Below are positions 38,024 through 47,928 of a DNA stretch of 64,000 nucleotides, in pieces. Location of the stretch: the NCBI GenBank assembly GCA_026416095.1, contig JAOAFV010000061.1:1-64000 (forward strand). Direction: 5' to 3'. How positions within the stretch are numbered: position 1 is the stretch's first letter; each line of letters starts with the position of its first letter. The translations under genes were made by a program, and so were the position numbers. The DNA comes from Bacteroidales bacterium (GTDB lineage Bacteria > Bacteroidota > Bacteroidia > Bacteroidales > GWA2-32-17). The notes beneath the pieces are model-generated. The model was given only the letters and a program-made list of their open reading frames with translations. It had not been told where the DNA came from and made no database searches.

Positions 38024-40066
38024 ATGAAATTGCTTTTATTAATATTAATTTTTTTCATTTCACGTTCATTAACTTCACAAATTAAAAATCACGTAGAATG
38101 GAATTACGAGATAAATTATAAAAACGATTCTATTTATGAAATAAAACTAAAAGCAGTTCCTGAAAACGACTGGCATTTCTATTCTTTAACAGATAAATTA
38201 AATCCACTAATAATAAGTTTTAAAAGAAACAATAACTATGAACTAATTGGAAAAATAATAGAACAACCTCAACCTATAAAAGAATACGACGAGATACTTG
38301 AAACAGAAAGAACATATCAGAAAAAAGAGTGTACATTTTCACAATTTATAAAACTTAAAACAAATAAAAATTTTAACATAGAGATAGACCTTGAATATCA
38401 AGCTTGTTACAAAAACGGAATGTGTGTAATGGAAACAAAAAACATTCAAGCAACAATAGATATTCAAAAAAAAACAATACCAGAAAAAACAATTACCACA
38501 GATACATCAAATATTGTTGAACCACCAAATAATAATATTTCAAACAATGTTAAGCTTACAACTAATGTTCAAAGCAATATAAGTGAAGGTAAAACAAATC
38601 TTTTATTGTTTTTCTTTTTTTCTTTTTTAGCAGGACTTGCAGCAATAATAACTCCATGCGTTTTCCCTATGATACCTATGACTGTATCCTTTTTTTTACA
38701 CAATACAGAAAATCGCAAAAAGGCTAAGTTTCAGGCAATAGTTTTTGGAATAAGTATTATACTAATTTATACAACTATTGGCACAGTAGTTACAATTACA
38801 TTAGGAGCTAATTTTGCAAACTTTCTAAGTACTCATTGGTTACCAAATATATTTTTCTTTTTAATTTTTATGATATTTGCTGCATCCTTTTTTGGAATGT
38901 TCGATATTGTTTTACCTTCATCTTGGATAACCAAAATTGACTCAAAGTCTGAAAAAGGGGGAATAGTAGGTTCGTTCTTTATGGCTTTTACTCTTGTATT
39001 AGTCTCTTTTTCATGTACAGGGCCAATAGTGGGCTCGATTCTTGTTAAATCTGCAGGTGGACATATTCTTGAACCAATAATTGGAATGTTTGGATTTTCA
39101 TTAGCCTTTGCAATACCCTTTACATTTTTTGCTTTTTTCCCCCATTTAATGCAAAAACTACCAAAATCGGGAGGTTGGTTAAATAATGTAAAAATAACCT
39201 TAGGTTTTCTTGAATTGGCTTTAGGATTAAAATTTTTAAGCATAGTAGACCAAACTTACCATTGGAGAATATTAGATAGAGAAATTTATCTGTCTTTGTG
39301 GATAATTATTTTTACTCTTATGGGTTTTTATTTTCTTGGTAAATTAAAATTTCCACACGATTCTGAAGTTAAAGAAATTGGCTTCTTACGGTTAATTTTA
39401 GCAATTATAACATTTTCTTTTGTTGTTTATATGATTCCTGGATTGTTCGGTGCACCTTTAAAAGCATTATCTGGATATCTACCACCACAAACAACTCAAG
39501 ATTTCGATATTAATGAAATAGTTAGACAAAATATAGAAACATATAGTAAAATATTTCAAGCAGATGAAAAATATAATTTATGCGAAAAACCAAAATATTC
39601 TGAATTTTTACATTTACCTCATGGTTTAAAAGGATATTTCGACATTGAACAAGCAAAAGAATGTGCTAAAAAGTTGAATAAACCAATATTTATTGATTTT
39701 ACAGGTCATGGATGTGTAAATTGTCGCGAAATGGAGATAAAAGTATGGAGCCATCCTCAAGTTTTAAAACGCCTTAGAGAGAATTTTATTGTAACAGCTT
39801 TATATGTAGACGATAAAACAATTTTACCAGAAAATGAGTGGATTATTTCAAAGATAGATGGAAAAGTAAAAAAAACACTTGGCCAAAAATATGCCGATTT
39901 TCAAATATCAAACTTTAAAGTAAATGCACAACCATATTATGTTATCATAGACTACAAAGGAAATTTACTTGCACAACCTAAAGCCTACGACTTAAACGTA
40001 GAGAATTTTATTAGATTTCTTGACGAAGCTTATTCAAACTTTAAAAAAATTTATAATAAACAATAA
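38024..40066 (+). CDS. dsbD: Thiol:disulfide interchange protein DsbD
   Basis: 680 residues: signal peptide, N-terminal periplasmic DsbD-alpha-like domain (about 20-160), a low-complexity N/T linker, a membrane core of about eight helices, and a C-terminal thioredoxin-like domain. The redox cysteines are visible: Cys212 in IITPCVFPMIPMTV and Cys331 in SFSCTGPIVG in the membrane core, and the CVNC pair (Cys564, Cys567) in DFTGHGCVNCREME at the C-terminus. It carries electrons from cytoplasmic thioredoxin to periplasmic proteins. The gene is 17 bases upstream of the PgpH-like gene, so the two may be co-transcribed. Confidence 0.92.
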   Translation: MKLLLLILIFFISRSLTSQIKNHVEWNYEINYKNDSIYEIKLKAVPENDWHFYSLTDKLNPLIISFKRNNNYELIGKIIEQPQPIKEYDEILETERTYQKKECTFSQFIKLKTNKNFNIEIDLEYQACYKNGMCVMETKNIQATIDIQKKTIPEKTITTDTSNIVEPPNNNISNNVKLTTNVQSNISEGKTNLLLFFFFSFLAGLAAIITPCVFPMIPMTVSFFLHNTENRKKAKFQAIVFGISIILIYTTIGTVVTITLGANFANFLSTHWLPNIFFFLIFMIFAASFFGMFDIVLPSSWITKIDSKSEKGGIVGSFFMAFTLVLVSFSCTGPIVGSILVKSAGGHILEPIIGMFGFSLAFAIPFTFFAFFPHLMQKLPKSGGWLNNVKITLGFLELALGLKFLSIVDQTYHWRILDREIYLSLWIIIFTLMGFYFLGKLKFPHDSEVKEIGFLRLILAIITFSFVVYMIPGLFGAPLKALSGYLPPQTTQDFDINEIVRQNIETYSKIFQADEKYNLCEKPKYSEFLHLPHGLKGYFDIEQAKECAKKLNKPIFIDFTGHGCVNCREMEIKVWSHPQVLKRLRENFIVTALYVDDKTILPENEWIISKIDGKVKKTLGQKYADFQISNFKVNAQPYYVIIDYKGNLLAQPKAYDLNVENFIRFLDEAYSNFKKIYNKQ

Positions 40067-40083
40067 ATAAACCAACCAAAGCA

Positions 40084-42075
40084 ATGAAAAAAAATATTAT
40101 AGGCTTCTTATTACACAACAAAATAATATTTATTGCATTAATTTTTACTTTTTTCTGGTTATTAATATATAAGTTAATTTATAATAAAAGAGTTTATTTT
40201 CCTTATGAGTACGAAATTGGCAAAGTATGGAAATATAAAAATTTAATTTCTGAATACGACTTTTATATATTTAAAGATAATATTTCATATAAAAAAGAAA
40301 TAGATAGCATAAAAAATTATATTCCACTCTATTTTATATTTGATGAAAATGCAAATCAAAGTATTTTGAATAAAATAAAAGCTCTAAAAAAAGACAGTGT
40401 TAGCAGCAAATATAATAAATTAGAAACAATAATTTCTCAATATATTTTACCCGATAGCTTCGAATACATTAAAAAAACTCCTTCTTTAATTACTATAATA
40501 AATGACAATAAAAGTATAAGAGAAGAAAAGTTATCATACGAATTAGAAACATTAAATGAAGTTAAAAAGAATATTTTAGCCGATACAACAATAAAAAAAC
40601 ATATTTCTACCGCTATAATAAAAGATTTAAAGCCTAATTTAATATTTTACAAAGATCTTTACGACAGCATTTATAATGAAAGTATAAAATTAATCTCAAA
40701 CATAGATAAAGTATTTAAAAAAGGTGATATAATAATTTCAAATGGTGAAGTTATAACTCCTGAAAAACATAAATACATAAGTCAATACAAACAAAGTTTA
40801 AATAATATTAAAAACAAATTTGCTGTATTAGGTGGTCTACTATATTTACTTGTGCTTTTTATTTTTATATTTCTATTTTTATTTTATTACGAACGAGAAA
40901 TATTGCTGCATATAACAAAATCACTTTTTATAATGCTTATAATTACGCTATTTGTATATATTTCTACTTTTTTTTCTGAAGCCGAAAATATTTATTTAAT
41001 ATCTTTTACCCTAATTCCTATTATTATTAGATCTTTTTATGATTCACGAACAGCACTCTTTATTTACATTATGACAATCTTAATTATTGCTCCTGTTGTT
41101 ATAAGCAGTTTAGAATTTATATTCACGCAATTTATAGCTGGTGTTACTGCCACTCTTTCTTTAGTGAATGTTAGAAAACGAGGCCAGCTTTTTATTACAG
41201 CACTCCTTATTTTTCTTTCATACTCCGTAAGTTATACCTGTTACGAATTGCTTACGGGTAACAACATAATAAATATTATAAAGAATAAAACATATCTATT
41301 TTTTGCCGGAAACGCTGCAATTGTATTAGCTTCTTATCCTATTATATATATTTTTGAAAAATTTTTTGGTTTTGTTTCAGAAGTAACTTTAATAGAATTA
41401 ACAAATACTAATCATCCATTGTTAAGATTACTTGCCGAAAAAGCTCCAGGAACATTTCAACACTCGCTTATGTTGGCTAACCTTGCCGAAGAAATTAGTT
41501 ACAAAATACATGCAAATCCGCTGCTAGTTAGAGCTGGTGCTCTTTTTCATGATGTTGGGAAAATAGGGCTTCCAATGTATTTTACAGAAAATCAAATTCA
41601 GAATATCAATCCCCACAAAGACCTTCAATACGATAAAAGCATCGAAATAATTACAGGTCACGTAAGTTATGGTGTTGAACTAGCTCGTAAGTACAAATTA
41701 CCACAACCAATAATAGATTTTATTGAAACTCATCACGGTACTTCTATTATGTTATACTTTTATAAAACATATAAATCGGATCACATTGATGAATATGTCG
41801 ATGTTAATAATTTTAGATATAAAGGAAGAAAGCCACAAACAAAAGAGCAAGCGCTTATCATGTTAGTTGATGCTGTTGAAGCTGCTTCGCATACTTTAAA
41901 AGAATTTACACCAGAAAACATAGAAAAGCTTGTTGAAAATATAATTAAAAATAAACTTGAAGATCATCAACTAGACGAAGCAAATATAACTTTAAAAGAA
42001 ATCAACACTATTATTGAAATGCTTAAAATACGTTTACTTAACATTTATCATAACCGCATAATTTATCCTGAATAG
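40084..42075 (+). CDS. pgpH: 7TMR-HDED / HD-domain phosphodiesterase (PgpH-like)
   Basis: 663 residues. One N-terminal membrane helix, an extracytoplasmic 7TMR-HDED domain (about 50-250), a cluster of about seven membrane helices (about 255-440), and a cytoplasmic HD domain with H489/D490 in GALFHDVGKIGLPMYF, plus TGHVSYGVELAR, IDFIETHHGT and LVDAVEAASHTL as the other metal and active-site blocks. Homologues (PgpH) degrade cyclic di-AMP; the exact substrate here is inferred by architecture. It ends 4 bases before the 3' end of the convergent PorP gene. Confidence 0.88.
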   Translation: MKKNIIGFLLHNKIIFIALIFTFFWLLIYKLIYNKRVYFPYEYEIGKVWKYKNLISEYDFYIFKDNISYKKEIDSIKNYIPLYFIFDENANQSILNKIKALKKDSVSSKYNKLETIISQYILPDSFEYIKKTPSLITIINDNKSIREEKLSYELETLNEVKKNILADTTIKKHISTAIIKDLKPNLIFYKDLYDSIYNESIKLISNIDKVFKKGDIIISNGEVITPEKHKYISQYKQSLNNIKNKFAVLGGLLYLLVLFIFIFLFLFYYEREILLHITKSLFIMLIITLFVYISTFFSEAENIYLISFTLIPIIIRSFYDSRTALFIYIMTILIIAPVVISSLEFIFTQFIAGVTATLSLVNVRKRGQLFITALLIFLSYSVSYTCYELLTGNNIINIIKNKTYLFFAGNAAIVLASYPIIYIFEKFFGFVSEVTLIELTNTNHPLLRLLAEKAPGTFQHSLMLANLAEEISYKIHANPLLVRAGALFHDVGKIGLPMYFTENQIQNINPHKDLQYDKSIEIITGHVSYGVELARKYKLPQPIIDFIETHHGTSIMLYFYKTYKSDHIDEYVDVNNFRYKGRKPQTKEQALIMLVDAVEAASHTLKEFTPENIEKLVENIIKNKLEDHQLDEANITLKEINTIIEMLKIRLLNIYHNRIIYPE

Positions 42076-42079
42076 TTTA

Positions 42080-43108
42080 TTATAATAACCTACTCGATTT
42101 ATTTGAAACCTGTGGCATGTATCTTAGAGCTATTTCCCACGCTCCCCTGCCTTTACTCAATTTAGTAAGAGAAGAAATATTAACATCGTAAGAAACACTA
42201 CAAACTATCTTTTCCCATTCAATCTGAAACATTAATACAAAAGCATCGCCAACTTTGACAAAAATACCTGTATTTATTAAACGTGCTTGTACATAATCGG
42301 TATATTTAGACGACTCTTGTATCATGTATTTAAATAAATTTCCCAAATATATAAGTCTATGCGCTCCTTGCTTAATAAACAAAAACATTGGAGTAAGTTG
42401 TATATTTGAGTTTTTTATACCATAAGAAATAGCCGAATTAATAGTGAATTTTGTAAAATTCCTATCGCTTATAATAAAATACTTATTTGGTTTATTAAGA
42501 TGCGATATACATAAACCTACTTGTGCGCCAAAAATATCATTCGACGATAATGTGCTAGCTCCTCGTCCATAGTTCCATGTTACACCTGTGCCTATATCAA
42601 AAAAACTGTAACTATTAGTATTATAAGATTCACCGGTAGGCAAACTAGAATCGTAATATAAACCGTTATATTGCTTATCCCATTTTAAGCCAGAAAAATC
42701 AATTTTTCTTTGATTAAAAGAAGGAGCAATACCTATCGATATATATTGGGTATTATCAATTATTACTTTAGTTCCAACATTAGTTGTAACATTAAGATAC
42801 GATAATTTACTATCGCCCGATTTATCATTTAAAATAAGCAATCCAGCACAAATTGGATTACTGCTCATATTTAATTTTACTCTTCCATCAATTCCTGCTG
42901 TGGTTGTTGTAAATGGCGTGGTTATACTTTTCCATTGATTACGATATTGCATGCATATTCTTATATCATTCAACAAGCCCGCATTTGCAGGATTTACTAT
43001 TGTGGGGTTTTCAAAAAACATCGAAAAAAATGGGTCCTGACACAGAATCTTTTTATTTGTAATAAATAAAAATAATACAATTATTGATATTTTTAGTAAA
43101 GTTTTCAT
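42080..43108 (-). CDS. PorP/SprF-family protein paired with the second adhesin
   Basis: 342 residues: signal peptide (ISIIVLFLFITNKKILCQ), then DPFFSMFFENPTIVNPANAGLLND, the PorP/SprF start motif, then barrel strands. Its ATG overlaps the stop codon of the 1528-residue adhesin gene by 4 bases (43105-43108), showing translational coupling to that cargo. Confidence 0.9.
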   Translation of the reverse strand: MKTLLKISIIVLFLFITNKKILCQDPFFSMFFENPTIVNPANAGLLNDIRICMQYRNQWKSITTPFTTTTAGIDGRVKLNMSSNPICAGLLILNDKSGDSKLSYLNVTTNVGTKVIIDNTQYISIGIAPSFNQRKIDFSGLKWDKQYNGLYYDSSLPTGESYNTNSYSFFDIGTGVTWNYGRGASTLSSNDIFGAQVGLCISHLNKPNKYFIISDRNFTKFTINSAISYGIKNSNIQLTPMFLFIKQGAHRLIYLGNLFKYMIQESSKYTDYVQARLINTGIFVKVGDAFVLMFQIEWEKIVCSVSYDVNISSLTKLSKGRGAWEIALRYMPQVSNKSSRLL

Positions 43109-46100
43109 CTTATTAAAGTTATGTTACCTTTTGTGGTAAATTTTGTACCGTTGTAGTATTCAGCTTTAAGGTAATATACATATACACCAGAAATAGCTTC
43201 TTTACCATTATAGGTACCATCCCATGGTATTTCTGGATTATTCGAAGTAAAAACTTTATTCCCCCAACGATCGTAAATCTCGAATTGCATATTTTTTATA
43301 CATTTACCACGCACATACAATAAATCATTATTACCATCATTATTAGGACTAAAGGCCGAAGGCACAAAAATTTCTCCACATTCTTTATCTACCAGTATAG
43401 TAACACAAGCAGTATCTAAACAGTCGTAAATATTTTTACCTATTACACAATATGTTATACTATCGGACGGTGTGGTAAGAGGATTGGCACATGTTACACA
43501 CGATAAATAAGTTGGAGGATTCCAAAAATACGAAGATGCTCCAGATGCATTTAAATACAAGCTCATTCCAATAATTATTGTAGTATCTGTAGTTATTGTA
43601 AGAGTTGGTTTAGGTTTTACTATTACTGTAAAAGTTGTTGTATCGTAACAAATATCTTTTCTTACAATTAGAGAATAATTTGTTGTAACAGCAGGTGAAA
43701 CAGTAATTTGATTTGTAGTGTCGCCGGTACTCCATAAATATTCGTCGCCACCAGAAGCCAATAAAGTTATATTATCACCATAACATATTTCATTATTACC
43801 TGTAATCGATGCCAATGGAATATCAAATACATTAATTATAAAGGTAATTGTATCTTTACAACCATTTACATCGGTTCCTATTACAGTATATTCTGTAGTA
43901 TTAATAGGACTTAATACATTAACAGGACCACTTAAATTTTCAGGTAACCATGAATATAGCTGTGCTCCACTTACTGTAATAATAGTACTATCGCCTCGAC
44001 ATATATCTTGTATACCATTTATCTGTAATGTAGGCAAAGGATAAACTTCTATAAAGGCCGTATCTGAATTAACACAATTGTTGTTATCAGTTCCTATAAG
44101 TATAACCATAAGATTATTTTGTGGTGAAACGGTTATTGAATCTGTATTATAATTCCAAGGTAACCACACATAGTAATTTGCACCAAGGCCAGTTAATGTT
44201 ATACTATCGTAAAGGCATATGTTATGTACTCCTCTAATTTCTACAGTTGGTAATGGATAAACAACAATATAAACACTATCAACATTTTTACAGCCATTAT
44301 AGTCGGTACCTGTAACGTAATAATAGGTATTATATTGTGGAATTACGTTAATATATTGAGTATTTTCCCCTGTATTCCAGGAATAACTAATTGCATTTAT
44401 TGCGGTTAGGGTAATACTGTCGCCATAACAAACAGGATGTGCTCCTAAAATTTGTACATCAGGAAGCGGATTTACTATAACAGTTGCCGTGTCATAATTT
44501 TTACATCCGTGAATATCTGTTCCTATTACAATATATTGAGTTGTGTCGGTAAGATAAAAAGTATTTTGGTTACCATAAATGCTATCGGGTAACCAAAGAT
44601 ACGACAAGGCTCCTGTGGCCATTAATGTTATGCTATCGCCATAACAAATAGCATGAACACCTGTTATTTCTACATCGGGTAAGGGAAAAACTACTATAAG
44701 TGTAGTATCATAATTTTTACAATTATTAGTATCTGTACCAATAAGATAATAATAAGTAGTTGAAGATGGATACACCGTTATAGAAGTTGTTGTTTCGTTT
44801 AAAGGCAACCATAAATATGAAGAAGCTCCATTAGCATATAATGTAACAGAATCGCCATAACAAATTGGATGTGCTCCCGTTATCGTTACATTTGGCAATG
44901 AATAAACTACAATTGTTGTTGAATCTATATTTTTACAATTATTTGAATCTACACCAAGAACATAATAAGTAGTTGTTATTTGTGGCGATACTATGATACT
45001 ATCAGAATTAATATTTCCTGGAGCCCAAGTGTAAAATTGACCACCATTGCCAAACAATGTTAACGAATCGCCAAAACATATTGGATGAGCTCCAGTAATG
45101 TAAATATTAGGTAAAGGATAAACAATAATCTTAACAGTATCATAATTTTTACATAAATTTGTATCAATTCCAAGTAGGACAAACGTAGAATCAGATATTG
45201 GATATACTGTTATAAATTGAGCCGTATCGCCAGAATTTAACCAAATATATGTGTTAGCACCTGTTCCATGTATAGTTATTGAATCATAAATACATATAGG
45301 GTGTGCCCCAATAATATTAACATTAGGCAATTGAAACACTGTTATTTGTATTGAATCGGTATTGGTACAATACATGTCGTCAGTTATTGTTACATAAAAA
45401 GTAAAAGTTGAATTTGGCGAAACGATTATTGTATCGTTTTGTTGGCCTGTATTCCATACATAAGATATACCACCTGTTGCCGAAATTAAAGTAGAATCGT
45501 ATTTGCAAATTTGTGTTTTTACCGAAGTCACATCAACCTGAGGTATTACGCATTTATCAAATTGAATAATATAAGAATCGTACATTCCACCTTGAAAGGT
45601 ATTCTGAAAATAAGCTCCATTGCCAGGATTAGTAAGAATGTTGTTTAATGTTCCGTAAGTGTTCCCGATTAAATAAAGGTAATAATTATTTACAGTGATC
45701 TTCCTTACTTCTGTAGGTGCAACTTTTGTTAACCATTGAACATATAAATTGTTTAATTTAAGTTTTCCAACAAAAGTACTTCCAGAATTACTAAAATAAG
45801 TAGGGGTTAGTGGATTAACAAGTGGAAAGTTATTACTTCCAGAAGATCCAGCAAACCACAAGCCAAGTGTATCGGCTGCAAGAGCTGTTATTCTATCGGC
45901 ACCAGAACCACCAATATACGAAGAATAAATACATTGATTATTTTCATCAAAATAAGCAATGAAAGCATCGGAAAAACCGGCAAAATTTGGTTGAAAATAC
46001 GCATCGGAGAAAGAAGTATAAGTATAAAAACCATAATTCGATGTAGTTTCGCCTCCAATGAATAGTTTATTATTTACGACACATATACCTCTTGAAACAT

Positions 46101-47691
46101 CATTACCTGTACCCCCAAAATATGTTGACCATAACAATTCGTTATTAAAACTAAATTTTGCTATTATAACATCTTTTCCTCCTTTATTGGTTGGTTGAAA
46201 ATATGCTCCACCACCTGAATTAAAAACAGGAAAATTAGTAGAAGTAGTAGCCCCTACTAAAAATAAAAGACTATCGGTACATTGAATATTATGCCAACTC
46301 TCGTCCGATCCATTAGTACCACAAAAATATGTTGACCAAACAAGTGCATTAGTTTCTAAATTGAATTTACTTATAGCGTACTTTACATAATTATTATTAG
46401 GGGAATTTTGAACATATTCGCTTCCACTCCCTACAATTGGATAATATTTTGAAGTTGTAAGAGCAAGAGTATAAACATAATTTGTATTTGCTGTTATAGC
46501 AAGTATTTCGGTTTCGCCTGTATCGCCTTTCAAAAACGTAGCCCACATAAGAGTTCCATCGGCAGAAAACTTAGCAATAAAACCTTTATTAGAAACATAA
46601 ACATTAGTATCAACATCACCAGACGTGTTATCGAAATAAGAAATTCCACCAGGATTAAGCAATGGCAAATTTAATGAACGTGTTTGTCCTCCTACGTAAA
46701 TAAAATTGTCATTTGCCCAAATTCTTCCTTTATCGTCGTATCGTGAGCCACCATAATAAGTTATCCACACAGGAACTCCATTAGAAGTAAATTTAGCTAT
46801 AAAAACATCGTAATCGCCATTATTTGTTCCTTGAAAAAATTCTGATCCTCCCGTGTAATAAACAGGGAAATTAGCCGATAAAGTTGTACCACTTAAAAAT
46901 AAAAAATCATTTGTAGAAAAAGCCGAGTAGGCAGCATCGAAGCTTGAACCTCCAAAATATGTACACCATATAATAAACGGGTCTATTATTAAAGTATCAT
47001 TGAGATCATAATTATCAACTTTAAATGTTATAATGCTATCTTCACTCAAAACCCAATTAATATTAATATTCTTACACTTTTGAAAACCAATAGGCTTGTC
47101 TTCTATTATATTTCCTATAGAAGCATTAACTATTAATTGCCCTGTTTCGTTTATAATTAGCGATTCATAATGCTTATATGTAATTTTAATGTCATTAGGA
47201 TTTCCACCCGGTTTTATTATAAAATCGTATTTAATAGCATTTCCTTTTATATTTATACACCAATCAATATTTTTATAGATGTTTTTAAAAATTATTTTCT
47301 TATAACCCTTAATACCTTTTATTCCAGTTATGTTACCATTTAAATAAAAATTATAATAAAAATTTGAACTATCAAATGTACTAATAATTGGTTCGGATGT
47401 TTCTATGCCTACTAATTTATAATCTACTCTATGCCACTTGAATTTTATGGGTTTATTATCTACTGTATCAAATTCTATAGGTTGATATAAAATAAATGAA
47501 ATACCATCTTTAAGAATGTAAACATTTGCTTTTTCAAATGTCGCATAATATAATACTTTTGTATTTTTTATGCCTTGTATCTGACCTTTGTTAGGTATGA
47601 AATATAATAAATTTTCGGGCGTTTTTAAATCTTTATTTCCAGCAAAGGCAGCTTTTATAAGTAAAGTTAATATAAGTACAATAATTTGCAT
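43105..47691 (-). CDS. Giant T9SS type-B protein, SBBP propeller plus ten Ig-like repeats
   Basis: 1528 residues. Signal peptide, then an N-terminal domain of about 200 residues (PENLLYFIPNKGQIQG) typical of DUF7948/SBBP proteins, followed by about seven SBBP beta-propeller blades, each with a variant of FIAKFxxNGxxxWxTYxGGSxxD (about 240-700). Ten Ig-like repeats of about 72 residues, each with ICxGDSITL and NCKNYDT-like cores, form the stalk (about 715-1430). The C-terminus is a type-B sorting domain (IFVPSAFSPNNDGNNDLLYV, IYDRWGNKVF, WDGTYNGKEAISGVYVYYL). It is presumably a long surface adhesin exported by T9SS with the co-encoded PorP. Confidence 0.9.
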   Translation of the reverse strand: MQIIVLILTLLIKAAFAGNKDLKTPENLLYFIPNKGQIQGIKNTKVLYYATFEKANVYILKDGISFILYQPIEFDTVDNKPIKFKWHRVDYKLVGIETSEPIISTFDSSNFYYNFYLNGNITGIKGIKGYKKIIFKNIYKNIDWCINIKGNAIKYDFIIKPGGNPNDIKITYKHYESLIINETGQLIVNASIGNIIEDKPIGFQKCKNININWVLSEDSIITFKVDNYDLNDTLIIDPFIIWCTYFGGSSFDAAYSAFSTNDFLFLSGTTLSANFPVYYTGGSEFFQGTNNGDYDVFIAKFTSNGVPVWITYYGGSRYDDKGRIWANDNFIYVGGQTRSLNLPLLNPGGISYFDNTSGDVDTNVYVSNKGFIAKFSADGTLMWATFLKGDTGETEILAITANTNYVYTLALTTSKYYPIVGSGSEYVQNSPNNNYVKYAISKFNLETNALVWSTYFCGTNGSDESWHNIQCTDSLLFLVGATTSTNFPVFNSGGGAYFQPTNKGGKDVIIAKFSFNNELLWSTYFGGTGNDVSRGICVVNNKLFIGGETTSNYGFYTYTSFSDAYFQPNFAGFSDAFIAYFDENNQCIYSSYIGGSGADRITALAADTLGLWFAGSSGSNNFPLVNPLTPTYFSNSGSTFVGKLKLNNLYVQWLTKVAPTEVRKITVNNYYLYLIGNTYGTLNNILTNPGNGAYFQNTFQGGMYDSYIIQFDKCVIPQVDVTSVKTQICKYDSTLISATGGISYVWNTGQQNDTIIVSPNSTFTFYVTITDDMYCTNTDSIQITVFQLPNVNIIGAHPICIYDSITIHGTGANTYIWLNSGDTAQFITVYPISDSTFVLLGIDTNLCKNYDTVKIIVYPLPNIYITGAHPICFGDSLTLFGNGGQFYTWAPGNINSDSIIVSPQITTTYYVLGVDSNNCKNIDSTTIVVYSLPNVTITGAHPICYGDSVTLYANGASSYLWLPLNETTTSITVYPSSTTYYYLIGTDTNNCKNYDTTLIVVFPLPDVEITGVHAICYGDSITLMATGALSYLWLPDSIYGNQNTFYLTDTTQYIVIGTDIHGCKNYDTATVIVNPLPDVQILGAHPVCYGDSITLTAINAISYSWNTGENTQYINVIPQYNTYYYVTGTDYNGCKNVDSVYIVVYPLPTVEIRGVHNICLYDSITLTGLGANYYVWLPWNYNTDSITVSPQNNLMVILIGTDNNNCVNSDTAFIEVYPLPTLQINGIQDICRGDSTIITVSGAQLYSWLPENLSGPVNVLSPINTTEYTVIGTDVNGCKDTITFIINVFDIPLASITGNNEICYGDNITLLASGGDEYLWSTGDTTNQITVSPAVTTNYSLIVRKDICYDTTTFTVIVKPKPTLTITTDTTIIIGMSLYLNASGASSYFWNPPTYLSCVTCANPLTTPSDSITYCVIGKNIYDCLDTACVTILVDKECGEIFVPSAFSPNNDGNNDLLYVRGKCIKNMQFEIYDRWGNKVFTSNNPEIPWDGTYNGKEAISGVYVYYLKAEYYNGTKFTTKGNITLIR
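43395..45535 (-). repeat. Ten tandem Ig-like repeats (coding, about 215 bp)
   Basis: Approximate limits. Units 2-8 are closely similar, both in protein (xVxITGxHxICYGDSITL...GTDxNxCKNYDT...VYPLP) and DNA. Each carries a conserved pair of cysteines likely to form a disulfide. Unit 10 has lost the first cysteine pattern. The similarity of the central units suggests recent expansion and potential copy-number variation between strains. Confidence 0.8.
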
Positions 47692-47793
47692 TATTGATTT
47701 TTAGACGCAAATTAATAATTTTGGTTGCAAAAAACTAAAAACACATTTTAATTAAAATGTTAAACGTAGCATAATGACATATTTACAGGGAAT

Positions 47794-47838
47794 TTGTTAA
47801 TAAGTTTGTTAATAAAATTGTTAATAAATTGTTAAAAA
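47794..47838 (+). repeat. Four TTGTTAATAA-type direct repeats upstream of nrdJ
   Basis: TTGTTAATAA occurs exactly at 47794-47803, 47806-47815 and 47818-47827, followed by TTGTTAAAAA at 47829-47838. The period is 12, 12 and 11 bases, about one helical turn, all on the same strand. It lies in the 237-base divergent gap between the giant adhesin gene and nrdJ, about 90 bases before the nrdJ ATG. The spacing and orientation look like a multi-site protein-binding array rather than simple low complexity, but AT-rich chance cannot be excluded. Confidence 0.65.
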
Positions 47839-47928
47839 AAACAAATAAAAAATTTTATAGTATTAATTAAAAACCTTGTAATTTAGTGAAAAGGATATTT
47901 TTTTACTAAAAAACTGAAAATTAGTACT

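Noticed and set aside
47692-47928. Cobalamin riboswitch in front of nrdJ
   Set aside because: No GCCACTG-type B12-box or folded GC-rich element is present in the 237-base gap.
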